Source: Sporichthya polymorpha DSM 43042
GTDB taxonomy: Bacteria; Actinomycetota; Actinomycetes; Sporichthyales; Sporichthyaceae
Length of the DNA stretch: 64,000 nucleotides
Assembly (NCBI RefSeq): GCF_000384115.1
Contig: NZ_KB913029.1
Location: 3,881,057 to 3,945,056, forward strand
Direction of reading: 5' to 3'
The position numbers and the translations under genes are program-made. The notes under the pieces are model-generated. The model did no database searches, was not told where the DNA came from, and worked only from the letters and a program-made list of their open reading frames with translations. Of this stretch, positions 51,586 to 60,263 are shown in pieces (the stretch's first letter is position 1; each line of letters begins with the position of its first letter).

Positions 51586-52326
51586 TTACCAGACGCCGGC
51601 GGTGGAGCCCCCGTCGACGGTCATGATCGAGCCGGTGACGTAGTTCGACCCCGTCAGGTACAGGACCGCGTCGACGACGTCCTGGGGAACGCCGGTCTTC
51701 CCGGTGGGGGAGAAGGTGCGCAGGAAGGCCCACGTCTGCTCGTCTCGCGGGAACATCGGGGTGTCGATGACGCCGGGGGCGACGGCGTTGACCTGAACGC
51801 CGGTCGGCGCGAGCTCCAGGGCCAGGCTGCGCACCGCGTGGTTCAGGCCACCCTTGAGCATCGCCGGCAGCAGAGCGGGCAGCTTCGCCTGCGGCTGCAT
51901 CGCGATGCAGGCCGTGATCGCGACGATGTGTCCCGACCCGTTCGCGCTCATGTGCCGCGCCACCGCCTGCGCCGGGTACAGGAACCCGCGCAGGTTGACG
52001 TCGATCATCGACTCGATCTCGTCCTCGGTGAGGTCGACGGTCGGCTTGCCGAGGAACTGGCCCGCGTTCGCGACGAGGACGTCGACCCGCCCGTACGCCT
52101 CGAGCGCGCGCTCGAAGATGCGCTGCGTCGTCTCTGGCCTGCCGATGTCGCCCTCGACGAGCAGGAAGTTCTCCGGATCGCCGATCGAGGTCGCGGCCTC
52201 CTGCAGCCGCGCCAACGTGCGCGCGTTGCCGACGACGTTGTCGCCGCGCTTGAGGTACGCCTCGGCGACGGCGAGACCGATGCCGCTCGAAGCGCCGGTC
52301 ACAATCACAGTCTTGGGTGACGTCAC
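51586..52326 (-). CDS. SDR family oxidoreductase lacking the usual Tyr
   Basis: A 246-aa short-chain dehydrogenase/reductase. The NAD(P) site TGASSGIGLAVAEAY, NAG motif VLVANAGQF and C-terminal VTGSIMTVDGG are intact. The active-site region reads AITACIAMQPQAKLPALLPA then MLKGGL: the catalytic YxxxK is PxxxK, and the usual Ser is Thr/Ala-like. Conventional SDR chemistry is therefore doubtful; some SDR subfamilies keep the Lys but lack this Tyr. GTG 52326. It follows the acyl-CoA dehydrogenase by 10 bp, so the two are one operon. Confidence 0.85.
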   Translation of the reverse strand: MTSPKTVIVTGASSGIGLAVAEAYLKRGDNVVGNARTLARLQEAATSIGDPENFLLVEGDIGRPETTQRIFERALEAYGRVDVLVANAGQFLGKPTVDLTEDEIESMIDVNLRGFLYPAQAVARHMSANGSGHIVAITACIAMQPQAKLPALLPAMLKGGLNHAVRSLALELAPTGVQVNAVAPGVIDTPMFPRDEQTWAFLRTFSPTGKTGVPQDVVDAVLYLTGSNYVTGSIMTVDGGSTAGVW

Positions 52327-52336
52327 GTCAGGTTCC

Positions 52337-53575
52337 TCACGTCTCGCTCGTGGCCAGGGGGTCGTAGTCGGGGGACATCAGCAGGGCGTGCAGCGCGCGA
52401 CGGCGCACGCCGACGTTGCCGCCGGCGAAGATCGGCAGGGCCAGGGCGTCCTGCAGCAGGCCGCCGAGCGGGTCGACGTCGTCGTAGCTGTCGACGCCGA
52501 CGACACGCATCAGGTCGGTGATCACACGCACCGCGGTCTCGGAGGCGAACACCTTCGCCGAGTGCGCGAGCTCGGCCGCGGCAGGCTCACGGTGGTCGAC
52601 CGACCAGCACGCCCGCAGGCTCAGCGCTCGCACCGCCTCGATCGCGATCTTCGCGTCGGCGAGCGCGTACCCGACCGCCTGGTGGGTCAGGATCGGCGCG
52701 GCGCCGCCGCGGTGCTCGGTCCGTGCGAACTCCCACGCGTGCACGAACGCCGACCGCATCAGCGCGACGCCCATCAGCCCGACGAGCGCCGACGCCCCCG
52801 CGAAGCTCGCGCCGCTCAGCCGCAGGCCCGCGCCCCCCGCGCCCAGCAGGTTCTCCTCCGGGGCGGTCACGTCCCGCAGGGTGATCTCCGGCAGCAGATG
52901 GGCACGGTAGCCGGGCGAGGCAATGACGCGGTCCAGCTCGACGCCGGACGGGTTCTGAACGGCGATCATCGAGATCGCGCTCTCGGGCGGGGCGTCCTCG
53001 TCGGTGCGGCAGACGACGCAGAGCAGGTCCGCCCCGTCGCGCTCCCACCCGGTCGCGGAGGAGACCCACTTCTTCCGTCCGTTGATCACCCACCGGCCGT
53101 CGGCGCGGACGGCCCGCGTGCGCACGCCTTCACCGGGCGGCGGTGACGCGGCGTTCGCGCTCCCGCCGGGCTCGCTGGAGCAGAACGCGGCGAGCGGTGC
53201 ACCGGTCGTCTCGAGGAACGGCGCCAGGAACTGCTTGTGCTGCTCGGGCGTCCCGCCGACGACGACCGGCGTCACGCCCAGCACCGTCCCGAGCAGCGTC
53301 AGCGCGACGCTGCCGTTCTCGGCGAACAGCTCCTCCACCACGACGGCGGTGTCGACCAGGCTCTCGTTGTCCCCGCCCACCGCCGTGGGGAGGCAGGCGC
53401 GCAGGAACCCCTCGGAGATGAGGCGTTCGTAGGCGGGCCGGGTCGCAAGGAAACGTTCTTCGGGGGTGGCCAGGCGCTCCGCGGACCGCGCGTCCCGCAG
53501 TACGTTCCGGGCCACCGAGCGCGTGCGGGCGCGGAGGTCGCGCTGCCGGGGCGTCAGGGCGAAATCCAACGTCAC
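52337..53575 (-). CDS. Acyl-CoA dehydrogenase family protein
   Basis: A 412-aa flavoprotein of the acyl-CoA dehydrogenase superfamily: N-terminal helical domain, middle beta domain with FCSSEPGGSANAASPP, and VINGRKKWVSSATG, and a C-terminal helical domain ending FAGGNVGVRRRALHALLMSP. The ending differs from the usual fatty-acyl enzymes (no YEGTNEIQR), placing it with divergent ACAD-like oxidases. Substrate unknown. GTG start. First gene of a two-gene operon with the SDR, divergent from an AraC regulator that may control it. Confidence 0.88.
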   Translation of the reverse strand: MTLDFALTPRQRDLRARTRSVARNVLRDARSAERLATPEERFLATRPAYERLISEGFLRACLPTAVGGDNESLVDTAVVVEELFAENGSVALTLLGTVLGVTPVVVGGTPEQHKQFLAPFLETTGAPLAAFCSSEPGGSANAASPPPGEGVRTRAVRADGRWVINGRKKWVSSATGWERDGADLLCVVCRTDEDAPPESAISMIAVQNPSGVELDRVIASPGYRAHLLPEITLRDVTAPEENLLGAGGAGLRLSGASFAGASALVGLMGVALMRSAFVHAWEFARTEHRGGAAPILTHQAVGYALADAKIAIEAVRALSLRACWSVDHREPAAAELAHSAKVFASETAVRVITDLMRVVGVDSYDDVDPLGGLLQDALALPIFAGGNVGVRRRALHALLMSPDYDPLATSET

Positions 53576-53694
53576 GCCCGCAGTCTCGGCGGCACCGCCC
53601 GGTCGGCGCTCGAACGTGACTGCGCGTCGATTGGGACGAGCGTGCAGGGCCGTCCGCGGTTACCCTGACCGCACCAGCCCCGCGGAGGTGGCCT

Positions 53695-54693
53695 GTGCGG
53701 TACCTGACGGTGGCGGATCATCCGCCGGCCGAGCAGTTCAGCTACTGGCGCGACGTCATCTGCCAGGTGTGCACCCCGCTGGCCGCCGAGCGCGAGCCCG
53801 AGCACCGTGGCGGCGAGCCCGCCCTGGAGCGGATGACCGGTTGGGCGCGGTCCTCGACCGTCGGCACCTCGCACTGCGCGGAGGTCAGCTCGAGGACGCA
53901 GGTCCTCGTCCACGGCCCCGGCGAGATCCGGCGCATGAGTTCTGACGACGTGTTCGTCTCGCTGCAGCTGCGCGGGCACTGCATCGCCGGGCAGGGCGAC
54001 CGTGTCTGCCACATCGGCCCCGGCTCGTTCGCGATGTTCGACACCACCGACACCTACCGGCTCGCGTACTCCGGTGACGACGCCGGCGAGTGGCAGGTTC
54101 TGTCCTTCCGCGTCCCGCGGTCGCGGCTGGTGCCGCTGGTCGCCGACCCCGGTGGTTTCACCGCGGTCGTGCACGACGCGACGCAGGGTGGCATCGCGGC
54201 GCTGGTCGCGTCGACGATGACGTCGATCTGGCGCAACGTCGAGACGCTGGACGACGTCGCGGCGCAGTCCTCGGAGACCGCACTGCTGACGCTGCTCGCC
54301 GCCGCGGCCGGCGACACCGTCGGCCGGGAGGTCCGGGGCGAGACGACGGGCGCCGCATTGCGCGCGTCCATCAACCGTTACCTCGCCGGCAGTCTGCACA
54401 CCGAGCTGACGGCGGCGTCGGTCGCGGCGCGCTTCGGGATCTCCGTCCGCAAGCTGCACAGCCTCTACGCCACGAGCGAGCAGACGTTCGCACAGACCGT
54501 CATGACCCTGCGCGTCGAGGCGGCGGCACGTGACCTGCCCGCCGGCGGCGCCGGGACGCTGACCGACACCGCGATGAGGTGGGGCTTCGCCGACCTCTCG
54601 CACATGAACCGCGTCTTTCGCGCGCGGTTCGGCTGCCTGCCCTCGGAGTTCCGGCAGCGACCGGCGGCCGAACTCCCCGATCTCGGCCGATAG
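53695..54693 (+). CDS. AraC family transcriptional regulator
   Basis: A 332-aa regulator. The N-terminal cupin-like sensor domain (AraC_binding_2/FeaR-like: EQFSYWRDVICQVCTPLAAE, FVSLQLRGHCIAGQGDRVCH) is followed by the two HTHs of the AraC DNA-binding domain (TAASVAARFGISVRKLHSLY; TDTAMRWGFADLSHMNRVFR, ending ARFGCLPSEFRQR). GGAGGTGG precedes GTG 53695. Divergent from the acyl-CoA dehydrogenase/SDR operon and likely its activator. Confidence 0.9.
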   Translation: MRYLTVADHPPAEQFSYWRDVICQVCTPLAAEREPEHRGGEPALERMTGWARSSTVGTSHCAEVSSRTQVLVHGPGEIRRMSSDDVFVSLQLRGHCIAGQGDRVCHIGPGSFAMFDTTDTYRLAYSGDDAGEWQVLSFRVPRSRLVPLVADPGGFTAVVHDATQGGIAALVASTMTSIWRNVETLDDVAAQSSETALLTLLAAAAGDTVGREVRGETTGAALRASINRYLAGSLHTELTAASVAARFGISVRKLHSLYATSEQTFAQTVMTLRVEAAARDLPAGGAGTLTDTAMRWGFADLSHMNRVFRARFGCLPSEFRQRPAAELPDLGR

Positions 54694-54723
54694 CCGGGCA
54701 CGTCACCAGCCGGACAAACAGCA

Positions 54724-54751
54724 GGGCCGGCTCGAAACGTCGAGCCGGCCC
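54724..54751. terminator. Terminator hairpin between convergent genes
   Basis: Perfect 12-bp stem GGGCCGGCTCGA (54724-54735) and TCGAGCCGGCCC (54740-54751) with loop AACG, between the AraC gene and the small minus-strand gene. No long U-tract. Confidence 0.75.
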
Positions 54752-54766
54752 GGGTGTCGATCGGAA

Positions 54767-54961
54767 TCAGGCCTGCGTGACCCACTCGTCGACGTGCGCG
54801 CACACCGCGGCGGTGCCGGCAGCGGCGCACGGGGCGCAGGTGCTGAAGCCCGTGCCGTGCTTGTGGGGCTTGATGGTGCTCTTGTCGAACGGAGGCGTCC
54901 GAACGAGCTTCGACGGGTCCGAGTTCCGGGCGGCTTTGACCGCCCGCATCTTGACTGACAA
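54767..54961 (-). CDS. Small Cys-containing peptide (unknown, RiPP- or zinc-type)
   Basis: A 64-aa product, MSVKMRAVKAARNSDPSKLV ... The first half is basic with SDPSKLVRTPPFDKSTIKPH. The second half is TGFSTCAPCAAAGTAAVCAH then VDEWVTQA, with three cysteines and one His in a C-x2-C-x8-C-x-H arrangement. It could be a tiny zinc-binding protein or a ribosomally made peptide with a leader and core, but no modifying enzyme is nearby. TTG start at 54961 with GAGGAG 6 nt upstream; ATG 54949 is another option but badly spaced. Confidence 0.55.
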   Translation of the reverse strand: MSVKMRAVKAARNSDPSKLVRTPPFDKSTIKPHKHGTGFSTCAPCAAAGTAAVCAHVDEWVTQA

Positions 54962-55145
54962 AAACTTCTCCTCAATGAGTGCGGGCGCCCTGAACGCAGG
55001 ACGCCCACCTCCATGATCGCAGTCTTTTCGCGATCGTGCTCGGCGTCGCGGTCGGCGGACGGTCTGCAACGGCTCGTGCGCAGGTCAGCGAGGTGCCGGG
55101 CCACCGCCCGGCGGCGCCGGTGTCGACGCAGGGAAGAATCCGGGC

Positions 55146-55823
55146 ATGACTTCTGCACCGATGCTGGACGCCGTCGAGTTCGAGACCGGGCCGAACCCCG
55201 AGTGGACCGTGATCCTGCTGCACGGACTCGGCGACAGCGGGGACGGCTGGGCGCCGGTCGCGCCGCACATCGTCCGGCCCGGCTGGCCGTCGGTGCGGTT
55301 CCTGTTTCCGCACGCGCCGGTCCAGCCGGTGACGATCAACGGCGGGATGAAGATGCGGTCCTGGTACGACATCGTCGACCTCGGCGACATCGACCGCCGC
55401 GCCGACGAGGCCGGGCTCGCGGAGTCGGCGAAGGCCGTCGAGGCGCTGATCGCCCGTGAGGCCGAGCGCGGCATCCCCGCCTCGCGGCTGATCCTGGCCG
55501 GGTTCTCCCAGGGCGGTGCCGTGACGCTGACGCTCGGCCTGCGCCGCGCCGAGCCCCTCGCCGGACTCGTCGCGATGTCGACCTACCTGCCGATGGCGAA
55601 GAAGGTCCTCGACGAGGCCAACCGCGACGGCACCCTCCCGGTGTTCATGGCCCACGGCCTCCACGACCCGATGGTCCCGCACCCGGCCGGCCTGCAGGCC
55701 GCCGAACACGTCCGCAGCCTCGGCCACGACGTCGAGTGGCACTCCTACCCCATGCAGCACGAAGCCTGCGCCGAGGAGCTCGACGCCCTCGGCGCCTGGC
55801 TCTCAGCCCGCTTCGGGGTCTGA
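55146..55823 (+). CDS. Carboxylesterase/phospholipase family hydrolase
   Basis: A 225-aa alpha/beta hydrolase of the acyl-protein thioesterase/carboxylesterase family. The catalytic triad is readable: Ser in ILAGFSQGGAVTL, Asp in HGLHDPMVPH and His in YPMQHEACAEEL. The oxyanion strand is VILLHGLGDSGDG. No signal peptide. It could act on short-chain esters or lysophospholipids. Ends 3 bp from the convergent secreted-protein gene. Confidence 0.9.
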   Translation: MTSAPMLDAVEFETGPNPEWTVILLHGLGDSGDGWAPVAPHIVRPGWPSVRFLFPHAPVQPVTINGGMKMRSWYDIVDLGDIDRRADEAGLAESAKAVEALIAREAERGIPASRLILAGFSQGGAVTLTLGLRRAEPLAGLVAMSTYLPMAKKVLDEANRDGTLPVFMAHGLHDPMVPHPAGLQAAEHVRSLGHDVEWHSYPMQHEACAEELDALGAWLSARFGV

Positions 55824-55826
55824 CCG

Positions 55827-57425
55827 TCAGCCGCGGACGCGGCGCCGCCAACCGAACACGGCGAGCAGCCCGACGCCGATCCCGCCGGCGGCCGCGAGGG
55901 TGAGCGCCGTCCCGGAAATGCCGCTCGCGTCGTCGGCTTGCGTGTGGACGATCGGCTGCGGCGTCGGTGTCGTGGTGGGCGGCGACTGGTCGGTAGCCGT
56001 GAATGCGGCGTCGGGGAACGCGGCAACGACGTGGGTCGCGGCGGCCGTGCGGAGGGAGTCCGCGACGACCGGGCCGCCCGACTTCGGATACGCCGTCAGA
56101 CGCGTTCCGGAGCCGTACACCAGCGCCATCTCGCCGAGGGCGTCGAACTGACCGCTCCATTCGCCCGGCACGGCCGGCCGTTCACCCTGCGGATTCGCGG
56201 AGCGGTCGTAGACCGCGACGCGGTTGTGATGTGTGCGGTAACCGGCTTCCTCCCGCACGAGCAGTTCGCTCGACGACGTCCAGGCGAGGCCCGTGGCCCA
56301 GTCGCCCTCGGGTGTCTCACCCAGCCGACGTCCGGTCTCGACGTCGACGACGATCACCCGGTAGCGGCCGTCGCCACCGACGTACGCGGACGCCGCAATG
56401 GTGCGGCCGTCCGACGACGGCTTCCACAGTTCGACGCTCTCGTCCAGGCTCGCGACGGCCGTCAGCCGCCCGGCGGCGTCCAGCCGGGAGAACGTCGCCC
56501 CGCGGCGCATGTCTCCGTCCCGCACGAGGAAGCCGTCGCTCACCGCGTAGCCCTCGGAGACGTCGCCGATCGGCCGGGACGACACCCCGGTCCCGCGCAC
56601 CTGCACGAGGCGCCCCTCGTAACGCCCCTGATCGGTGTTCCGGGTCGCCACGAGATCGATGTCCCGGCCGGCCCGATCGAGGCACCGCAGTGCGCGAACG
56701 GTCTCCTCGGGTGAAACTCCGAGCGCCACCTGGCGGCGCAGAGCGAGACCGTCCGCGTCGTGGACGGTGAGCTCGGTGCGACCCTCACGGAAGGTTCTCG
56801 GGTCGGCGCCGGCCGGGGTGTGCCGCGGGGCGCGTCCCGCCGCGACGACCGTCTCCCCGCCCGGGCAGACGGCCGCCAGCGTGGCGGAGCCGGGCGTCCG
56901 GTCCCAGGCGACGACGGTGCCGGCGGAGTCCACGGCCGCGAGCCTTCCGGAGGCGAAGTTGCCCGCCACGAAGGCGACGGGTCGGCCGCCTTCCGCGGGC
57001 TCGGGGTCGCCGTCCATCAGCTGCAGCGCCTCGCCGAGCGGGTAGCCGTTCCCGCAGCCGCTGACCGTCCATTCGCCGTCCGGGCCCCGGCCGGCGGACA
57101 GGGCTGCCGCCGCGCCCGGGGCGACGTAGGGAAGGCAGCTGGCGCCGGTGTCGAGCGCTCCGCGGAGGACCTTCGGAGGCTCGGGTCCCGCGAAGTCCTC
57201 GACCCGGAAAGTGCCGATCGGCGGCTCGGAACCAGGGCGGTTGGCGTCGTTGGGGGTCTCGTCGGTCCGGGTGACGATCACGACCGTCCCGCCGGCTTCG
57301 AGCGCGCCCTTTGCCGACCCCTGGGCGCAGGAGCAGGCGTGCGCGGGCACGGCGAACAGCATCGAGACGGCGGCGCATGCCGTCGCGGCGCCGCCGCCCG
57401 CGGCGTAGCGCAATACCCGGTTCAC
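55827..57425 (-). CDS. Large secreted, membrane-anchored protein
   Basis: A 532-aa exported protein. The signal peptide ends at VPAHACSCAQ; the mature N-terminus with CSC and further cysteines (ASCLPYV, SGCGNGYPL) resembles an NTR/TIMP-like domain. Residues ~150-450 have repeated blades (RLAAVDSAGTVVAWDR, RLTAVASLDESVELWKPSSD, YRVIVVDVETGRRLGE) suggesting a beta-propeller. A Thr/Pro linker, a membrane helix and RRRVRG complete the C-terminus, anchoring it to the membrane. Not recognised as an enzyme. Confidence 0.72.
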   Translation of the reverse strand: MNRVLRYAAGGGAATACAAVSMLFAVPAHACSCAQGSAKGALEAGGTVVIVTRTDETPNDANRPGSEPPIGTFRVEDFAGPEPPKVLRGALDTGASCLPYVAPGAAAALSAGRGPDGEWTVSGCGNGYPLGEALQLMDGDPEPAEGGRPVAFVAGNFASGRLAAVDSAGTVVAWDRTPGSATLAAVCPGGETVVAAGRAPRHTPAGADPRTFREGRTELTVHDADGLALRRQVALGVSPEETVRALRCLDRAGRDIDLVATRNTDQGRYEGRLVQVRGTGVSSRPIGDVSEGYAVSDGFLVRDGDMRRGATFSRLDAAGRLTAVASLDESVELWKPSSDGRTIAASAYVGGDGRYRVIVVDVETGRRLGETPEGDWATGLAWTSSSELLVREEAGYRTHHNRVAVYDRSANPQGERPAVPGEWSGQFDALGEMALVYGSGTRLTAYPKSGGPVVADSLRTAAATHVVAAFPDAAFTATDQSPPTTTPTPQPIVHTQADDASGISGTALTLAAAGGIGVGLLAVFGWRRRVRG

Positions 57426-57468
57426 ACGGGTTGGACGGCGGAAGCGGACGAAACGTTCGCCGGCGCGG

Positions 57469-58056
57469 TCAGCTGGCCGGCGACCTGAGTCCGCGCTGGC
57501 GGAGGAGGTCCTTCATCAGGGTGATCTCGTGCTGCTGGACCTGGAGGATCGTGGTCGCGAGGTCGCGGAGGGTGGGGTCGTCGGTGCGGGCGAGGATGTC
57601 CCGCGCCATCGCGACGCCGGCCTCGTGGTGGGGGATCATCAGCTGGAGGAACCGGACGCCGACGTCCTTCGGCGGGATGGTGCCGAGGACCTCGATGTCC
57701 GCCTGCGGCATGACCGCCCCGGCGTGGTGGCCCTCGGCGCCCGGGGTCGCGGCGGGCCCGGTGGGCGGGAGGCCCCACACCGCGAGCAGGGCCCGCATCT
57801 GGCCGATCTCCTGCTGCTGACTGAGGGCGAGGTCGAACGCGATCTCCTGGATCTGCGTGTCGGGCGAACGGTCCCGGGCGAAGGTGGCCATCTCGATCGC
57901 CTGGGCGTGGTGGGTCTGCATCTCGCGGGTGAACCCAGCCTCGGCGCTGGTCGTCGCCGGGTAGGTCGGCGCGGCCTCCCCGCGGTCGAGCTGCGCGAAC
58001 GTCAGCGCACCCGAGGCGAAGGCGGCGACGCCGATGAGAGCCGTCCGCGTCCACAC
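57469..58056 (-). CDS. DUF305 family secreted/membrane protein
   Basis: A 195-aa protein with an N-terminal signal/anchor (TALIGVAAFASGALTFA) and a DUF305 domain: FTREMQTHHAQAIEMATFAR and later FLQLMIPHHEAGVAMARDIL, the two HH(A/E) motifs typical of the family, plus IGQMRALLAVWGLPP. DUF305 proteins are ferritin-like four-helix bundles often linked to copper handling; here no copper gene is adjacent. GTG start with GAGGGG upstream. Confidence 0.85.
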   Translation of the reverse strand: MWTRTALIGVAAFASGALTFAQLDRGEAAPTYPATTSAEAGFTREMQTHHAQAIEMATFARDRSPDTQIQEIAFDLALSQQQEIGQMRALLAVWGLPPTGPAATPGAEGHHAGAVMPQADIEVLGTIPPKDVGVRFLQLMIPHHEAGVAMARDILARTDDPTLRDLATTILQVQQHEITLMKDLLRQRGLRSPAS

Positions 58057-58212
58057 CCCTCGACGGTCGCCCGGGCGTGTTTCCGGTCGTGGACGTCCGC
58101 GTTACGAGGACCTACCGAAATTTCTCCTCCGGGATGTCGAGAACGGTCCGGCGGCTCCGTCCCCGGGGTGAAGGCGACCAAGATGGGTCGGCAGACACCG
58201 AGGAGAACCACC

Positions 58213-58620
58213 ATGGCGAAGTACCTCCTGCTCAAGCACTACCGCGGCGCGCCGGCGGCGGTGAACGACGTGCCGATGGAGAAGTGGACGCCCGAGGAGA
58301 TCGACGCGCACATCCAGTACATGCGCGACTTCGCGGACCGACTCACCGAGACCGGCGAGTTCGTCGCCGAGGCGGCGCTGGCATCCGAGGGCACGTGGGT
58401 GCGCTTCGACGGCGAGGGGCGCCCGCCGGTCACCGACGGCCCGTTCGCGGAGACCAAGGACCTGATCGCCGGCTGGATGATCATCGACGTCGAGAGCTGG
58501 GAGCGGGCCGTCGAGCTCGCCGGGGAGCTGTCCGCCGCGCCGGGAGCGAACGGGCAGCCGATCCACGAGTGGCTCGAGCTCCGCCCGTTCTACGGAGTCG
58601 CGCCGACGATCACGGACTGA
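58213..58620 (+). CDS. DGPF/YCII-domain protein, partner of ECF42 sigma
   Basis: A 135-aa protein of the YCII/DGPF superfamily: MAKYLLLKHYRGAPAAVNDV, RPPVTDGPFAETKDLIAGW (the D-G-P-F motif) and a C-terminal EWLELRPFYG. DGPF genes are constant neighbours of ECF42 sigma factors and are their main targets, though their activity is not settled. ATG 58213 with AGGAG. The sigma gene starts 2 bp after its stop codon. Confidence 0.88.
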   Translation: MAKYLLLKHYRGAPAAVNDVPMEKWTPEEIDAHIQYMRDFADRLTETGEFVAEAALASEGTWVRFDGEGRPPVTDGPFAETKDLIAGWMIIDVESWERAVELAGELSAAPGANGQPIHEWLELRPFYGVAPTITD

Positions 58621-58622
58621 GT

Positions 58623-59759
58623 GTGGACGACGTCGCCCTTCGGGCCCTCGTCCCGAGCGTCCTGGCCGTTCTCGTCCGCCGCGGGGCCGACTTCGCGGCG
58701 GCCGAGGACGCGGTCCAGGACGCCTTGATCGAGGCCGTCCGCACCTGGCCGGCCGACCCGCCGCGGGACGCCAAGGGTTGGCTGGTGACCGTCGCCTGGC
58801 GACGGTTCCTCGACGCCACCCGCGCCGACGCGGCCCGGCGACGGCGTGAGGACGTCGTTGACGCCGAACCTGAGCCCGGCCCGATCCCGGCGACGGACGA
58901 CACGCTCTGGCTCTACTTTCTCTGCGCGCACCCGTCGTTGACCCCGGCCTCGGCGGTGGCGCTGACGCTGAGGGCGGTCGGCGGTCTGACCACACGTCAG
59001 ATCGCCGACGCCTACCTCGTCCCCGAGGCGACGATGGCGCAGCGGATCAGCCGCGCCAAGCGCACGGTGTCCGACGTCCGGTTCGATCAGCCCGGGGACG
59101 TCGGCACGGTGCTGCGGGTGCTCTACCTCGTGTTCAACGAGGGCTACTCCGGCGACGTCGACCTCGCCGACGAGGCGATCCGCTTGACCCGCCAGCTCGC
59201 GGCGGCCTTCGACCACCCCGAGGTCGCCGGGTTGCTCGCGCTGATGCTGCTGCACCGCGCCCGCCGCGACGCGCGGACCCGGCCCGACGGCAGCCTCGTG
59301 CCGCTCGCCGAGCAGGACCGCTCGCGCTGGGACACGGCGCTGATCGCCGAGGGCGTCGAGATCCTGCAGACCGCCCTGGCCCGGGATCGGCTGGGGGAGT
59401 ACCAGGCTCAGGCCGCGATCGCGGCGCTGCACGCCGACGCTCCGGAGGCGGAGGAGACCGACTGGGTGCAGATCGTCGAGTGGTACGACGAGCTGCTGCG
59501 GTTCACCGACAGCCCGGTGGTCCGGCTCAACCGCGCCGTCGCGCTGGGGGAGGCCGACGGCCCGCACGCGGGTCTCGCCGCGCTCGCCGGGCTCGACGAA
59601 TCCCTTCCGCGGCACGCCGCCGCGGCGGCGTACCTGCACGAGAAGGCGGGCGAGCGTGCGCTCGCGGCCCGCCTGTACGCCGAGGCGGCGGCCCGGGCGA
59701 CCAACGCCGCCGAGCGCGACCACCTGACCCGTCAGGCGGCGCGGCTCAATCGCGGGTGA
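58623..59759 (+). CDS. ECF42-type sigma factor with C-terminal DUF6596 domain
   Basis: A 378-aa sigma-like protein. Short sigma2 (GADFAAAEDAVQDALIEAVR; GWLVTVAWRRFLDATRADAA) and sigma4 (TLRAVGGLTTRQIADAYLVP; EATMAQRISRAKRTV) occupy the first ~160 residues. They are followed by the long C-terminal domain of ECF42 factors (VLRVLYLVFNEGYSGDVDLA; YQAQAAIAALHADAPEAEET). ECF42 lacks an anti-sigma and uses the C-terminal extension for control. It pairs with the upstream DGPF gene. Its 3' end overlaps the convergent cinA gene by 14 bp. Confidence 0.88.
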   Translation: MDDVALRALVPSVLAVLVRRGADFAAAEDAVQDALIEAVRTWPADPPRDAKGWLVTVAWRRFLDATRADAARRRREDVVDAEPEPGPIPATDDTLWLYFLCAHPSLTPASAVALTLRAVGGLTTRQIADAYLVPEATMAQRISRAKRTVSDVRFDQPGDVGTVLRVLYLVFNEGYSGDVDLADEAIRLTRQLAAAFDHPEVAGLLALMLLHRARRDARTRPDGSLVPLAEQDRSRWDTALIAEGVEILQTALARDRLGEYQAQAAIAALHADAPEAEETDWVQIVEWYDELLRFTDSPVVRLNRAVALGEADGPHAGLAALAGLDESLPRHAAAAAYLHEKAGERALAARLYAEAAARATNAAERDHLTRQAARLNRG

Positions 59760-60237
59760 GTGCCTCGACCAGCAAGGTGAGGGCCGCGGCGGCGAAGGCC
59801 TCCATGTTCGCGGCCCGGTCGTCGGAGCCGGTGCGCAGGTTGCGGGCCGTCACGCCGTTCGGTCCGGAGACCGCGGCCCACGAGTGGCCGGGCGGGTCGC
59901 CGTAGGGATTGCCGGTCGGACCGGACGCGCCGGTCTCGCCGATGCCCCAGGTCGTCCCCAACGACGCCGCGACAGTGGTGGCGAGCCAGGCGGCGAAGGG
60001 CTCGGTCGCCCCGCGCAGGTCAGCGGGCCGCGGCGCCCCCGCGAACTGCGCCCGCGCGCCGTCGAGGGTGTAGACCACGAGCCCGCCCCGGTAGAACGCC
60101 GAGCAGCCGGGGACCGCCACCAGGGCGGCGGAGATGAGCCCACCCGCGGCGGACTCGGCGACGGCAATCGACTCACCCCGCGCGACCAGTCGCTCGGCGG
60201 CGGCGTGCGCGGGTTCGGTCAGGGTGGTGGGAAGCAC
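59746..60237 (-). CDS. CinA C-terminal domain protein (NMN amidase-like)
   Basis: A 163-aa stand-alone CinA C-terminal domain, the nicotinamide-mononucleotide amidohydrolase unit. Family signature: SIAVAESAAGGLISAALVAV, then FYRGGLVVYT and WGIGETGASGPTGNPYGDPP. It would deamidate NMN to nicotinic acid mononucleotide in NAD recycling; the canonical ESxTGG has become ESAAGG, so activity should not be taken for granted. Overlaps the sigma gene 3' end. Confidence 0.85.
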   Translation of the reverse strand: MLPTTLTEPAHAAAERLVARGESIAVAESAAGGLISAALVAVPGCSAFYRGGLVVYTLDGARAQFAGAPRPADLRGATEPFAAWLATTVAASLGTTWGIGETGASGPTGNPYGDPPGHSWAAVSGPNGVTARNLRTGSDDRAANMEAFAAAALTLLVEALTRD

Positions 60238-60263
60238 GGGGTGATGCTAAGGCTGACCCGTCG

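Noticed and set aside
54767-54961. Lasso peptide precursor
   Set aside because: A possible HGT-G leader/core junction is present, but no Asp/Glu occurs at core positions 7-9 and no lasso cyclase or protease is nearby.
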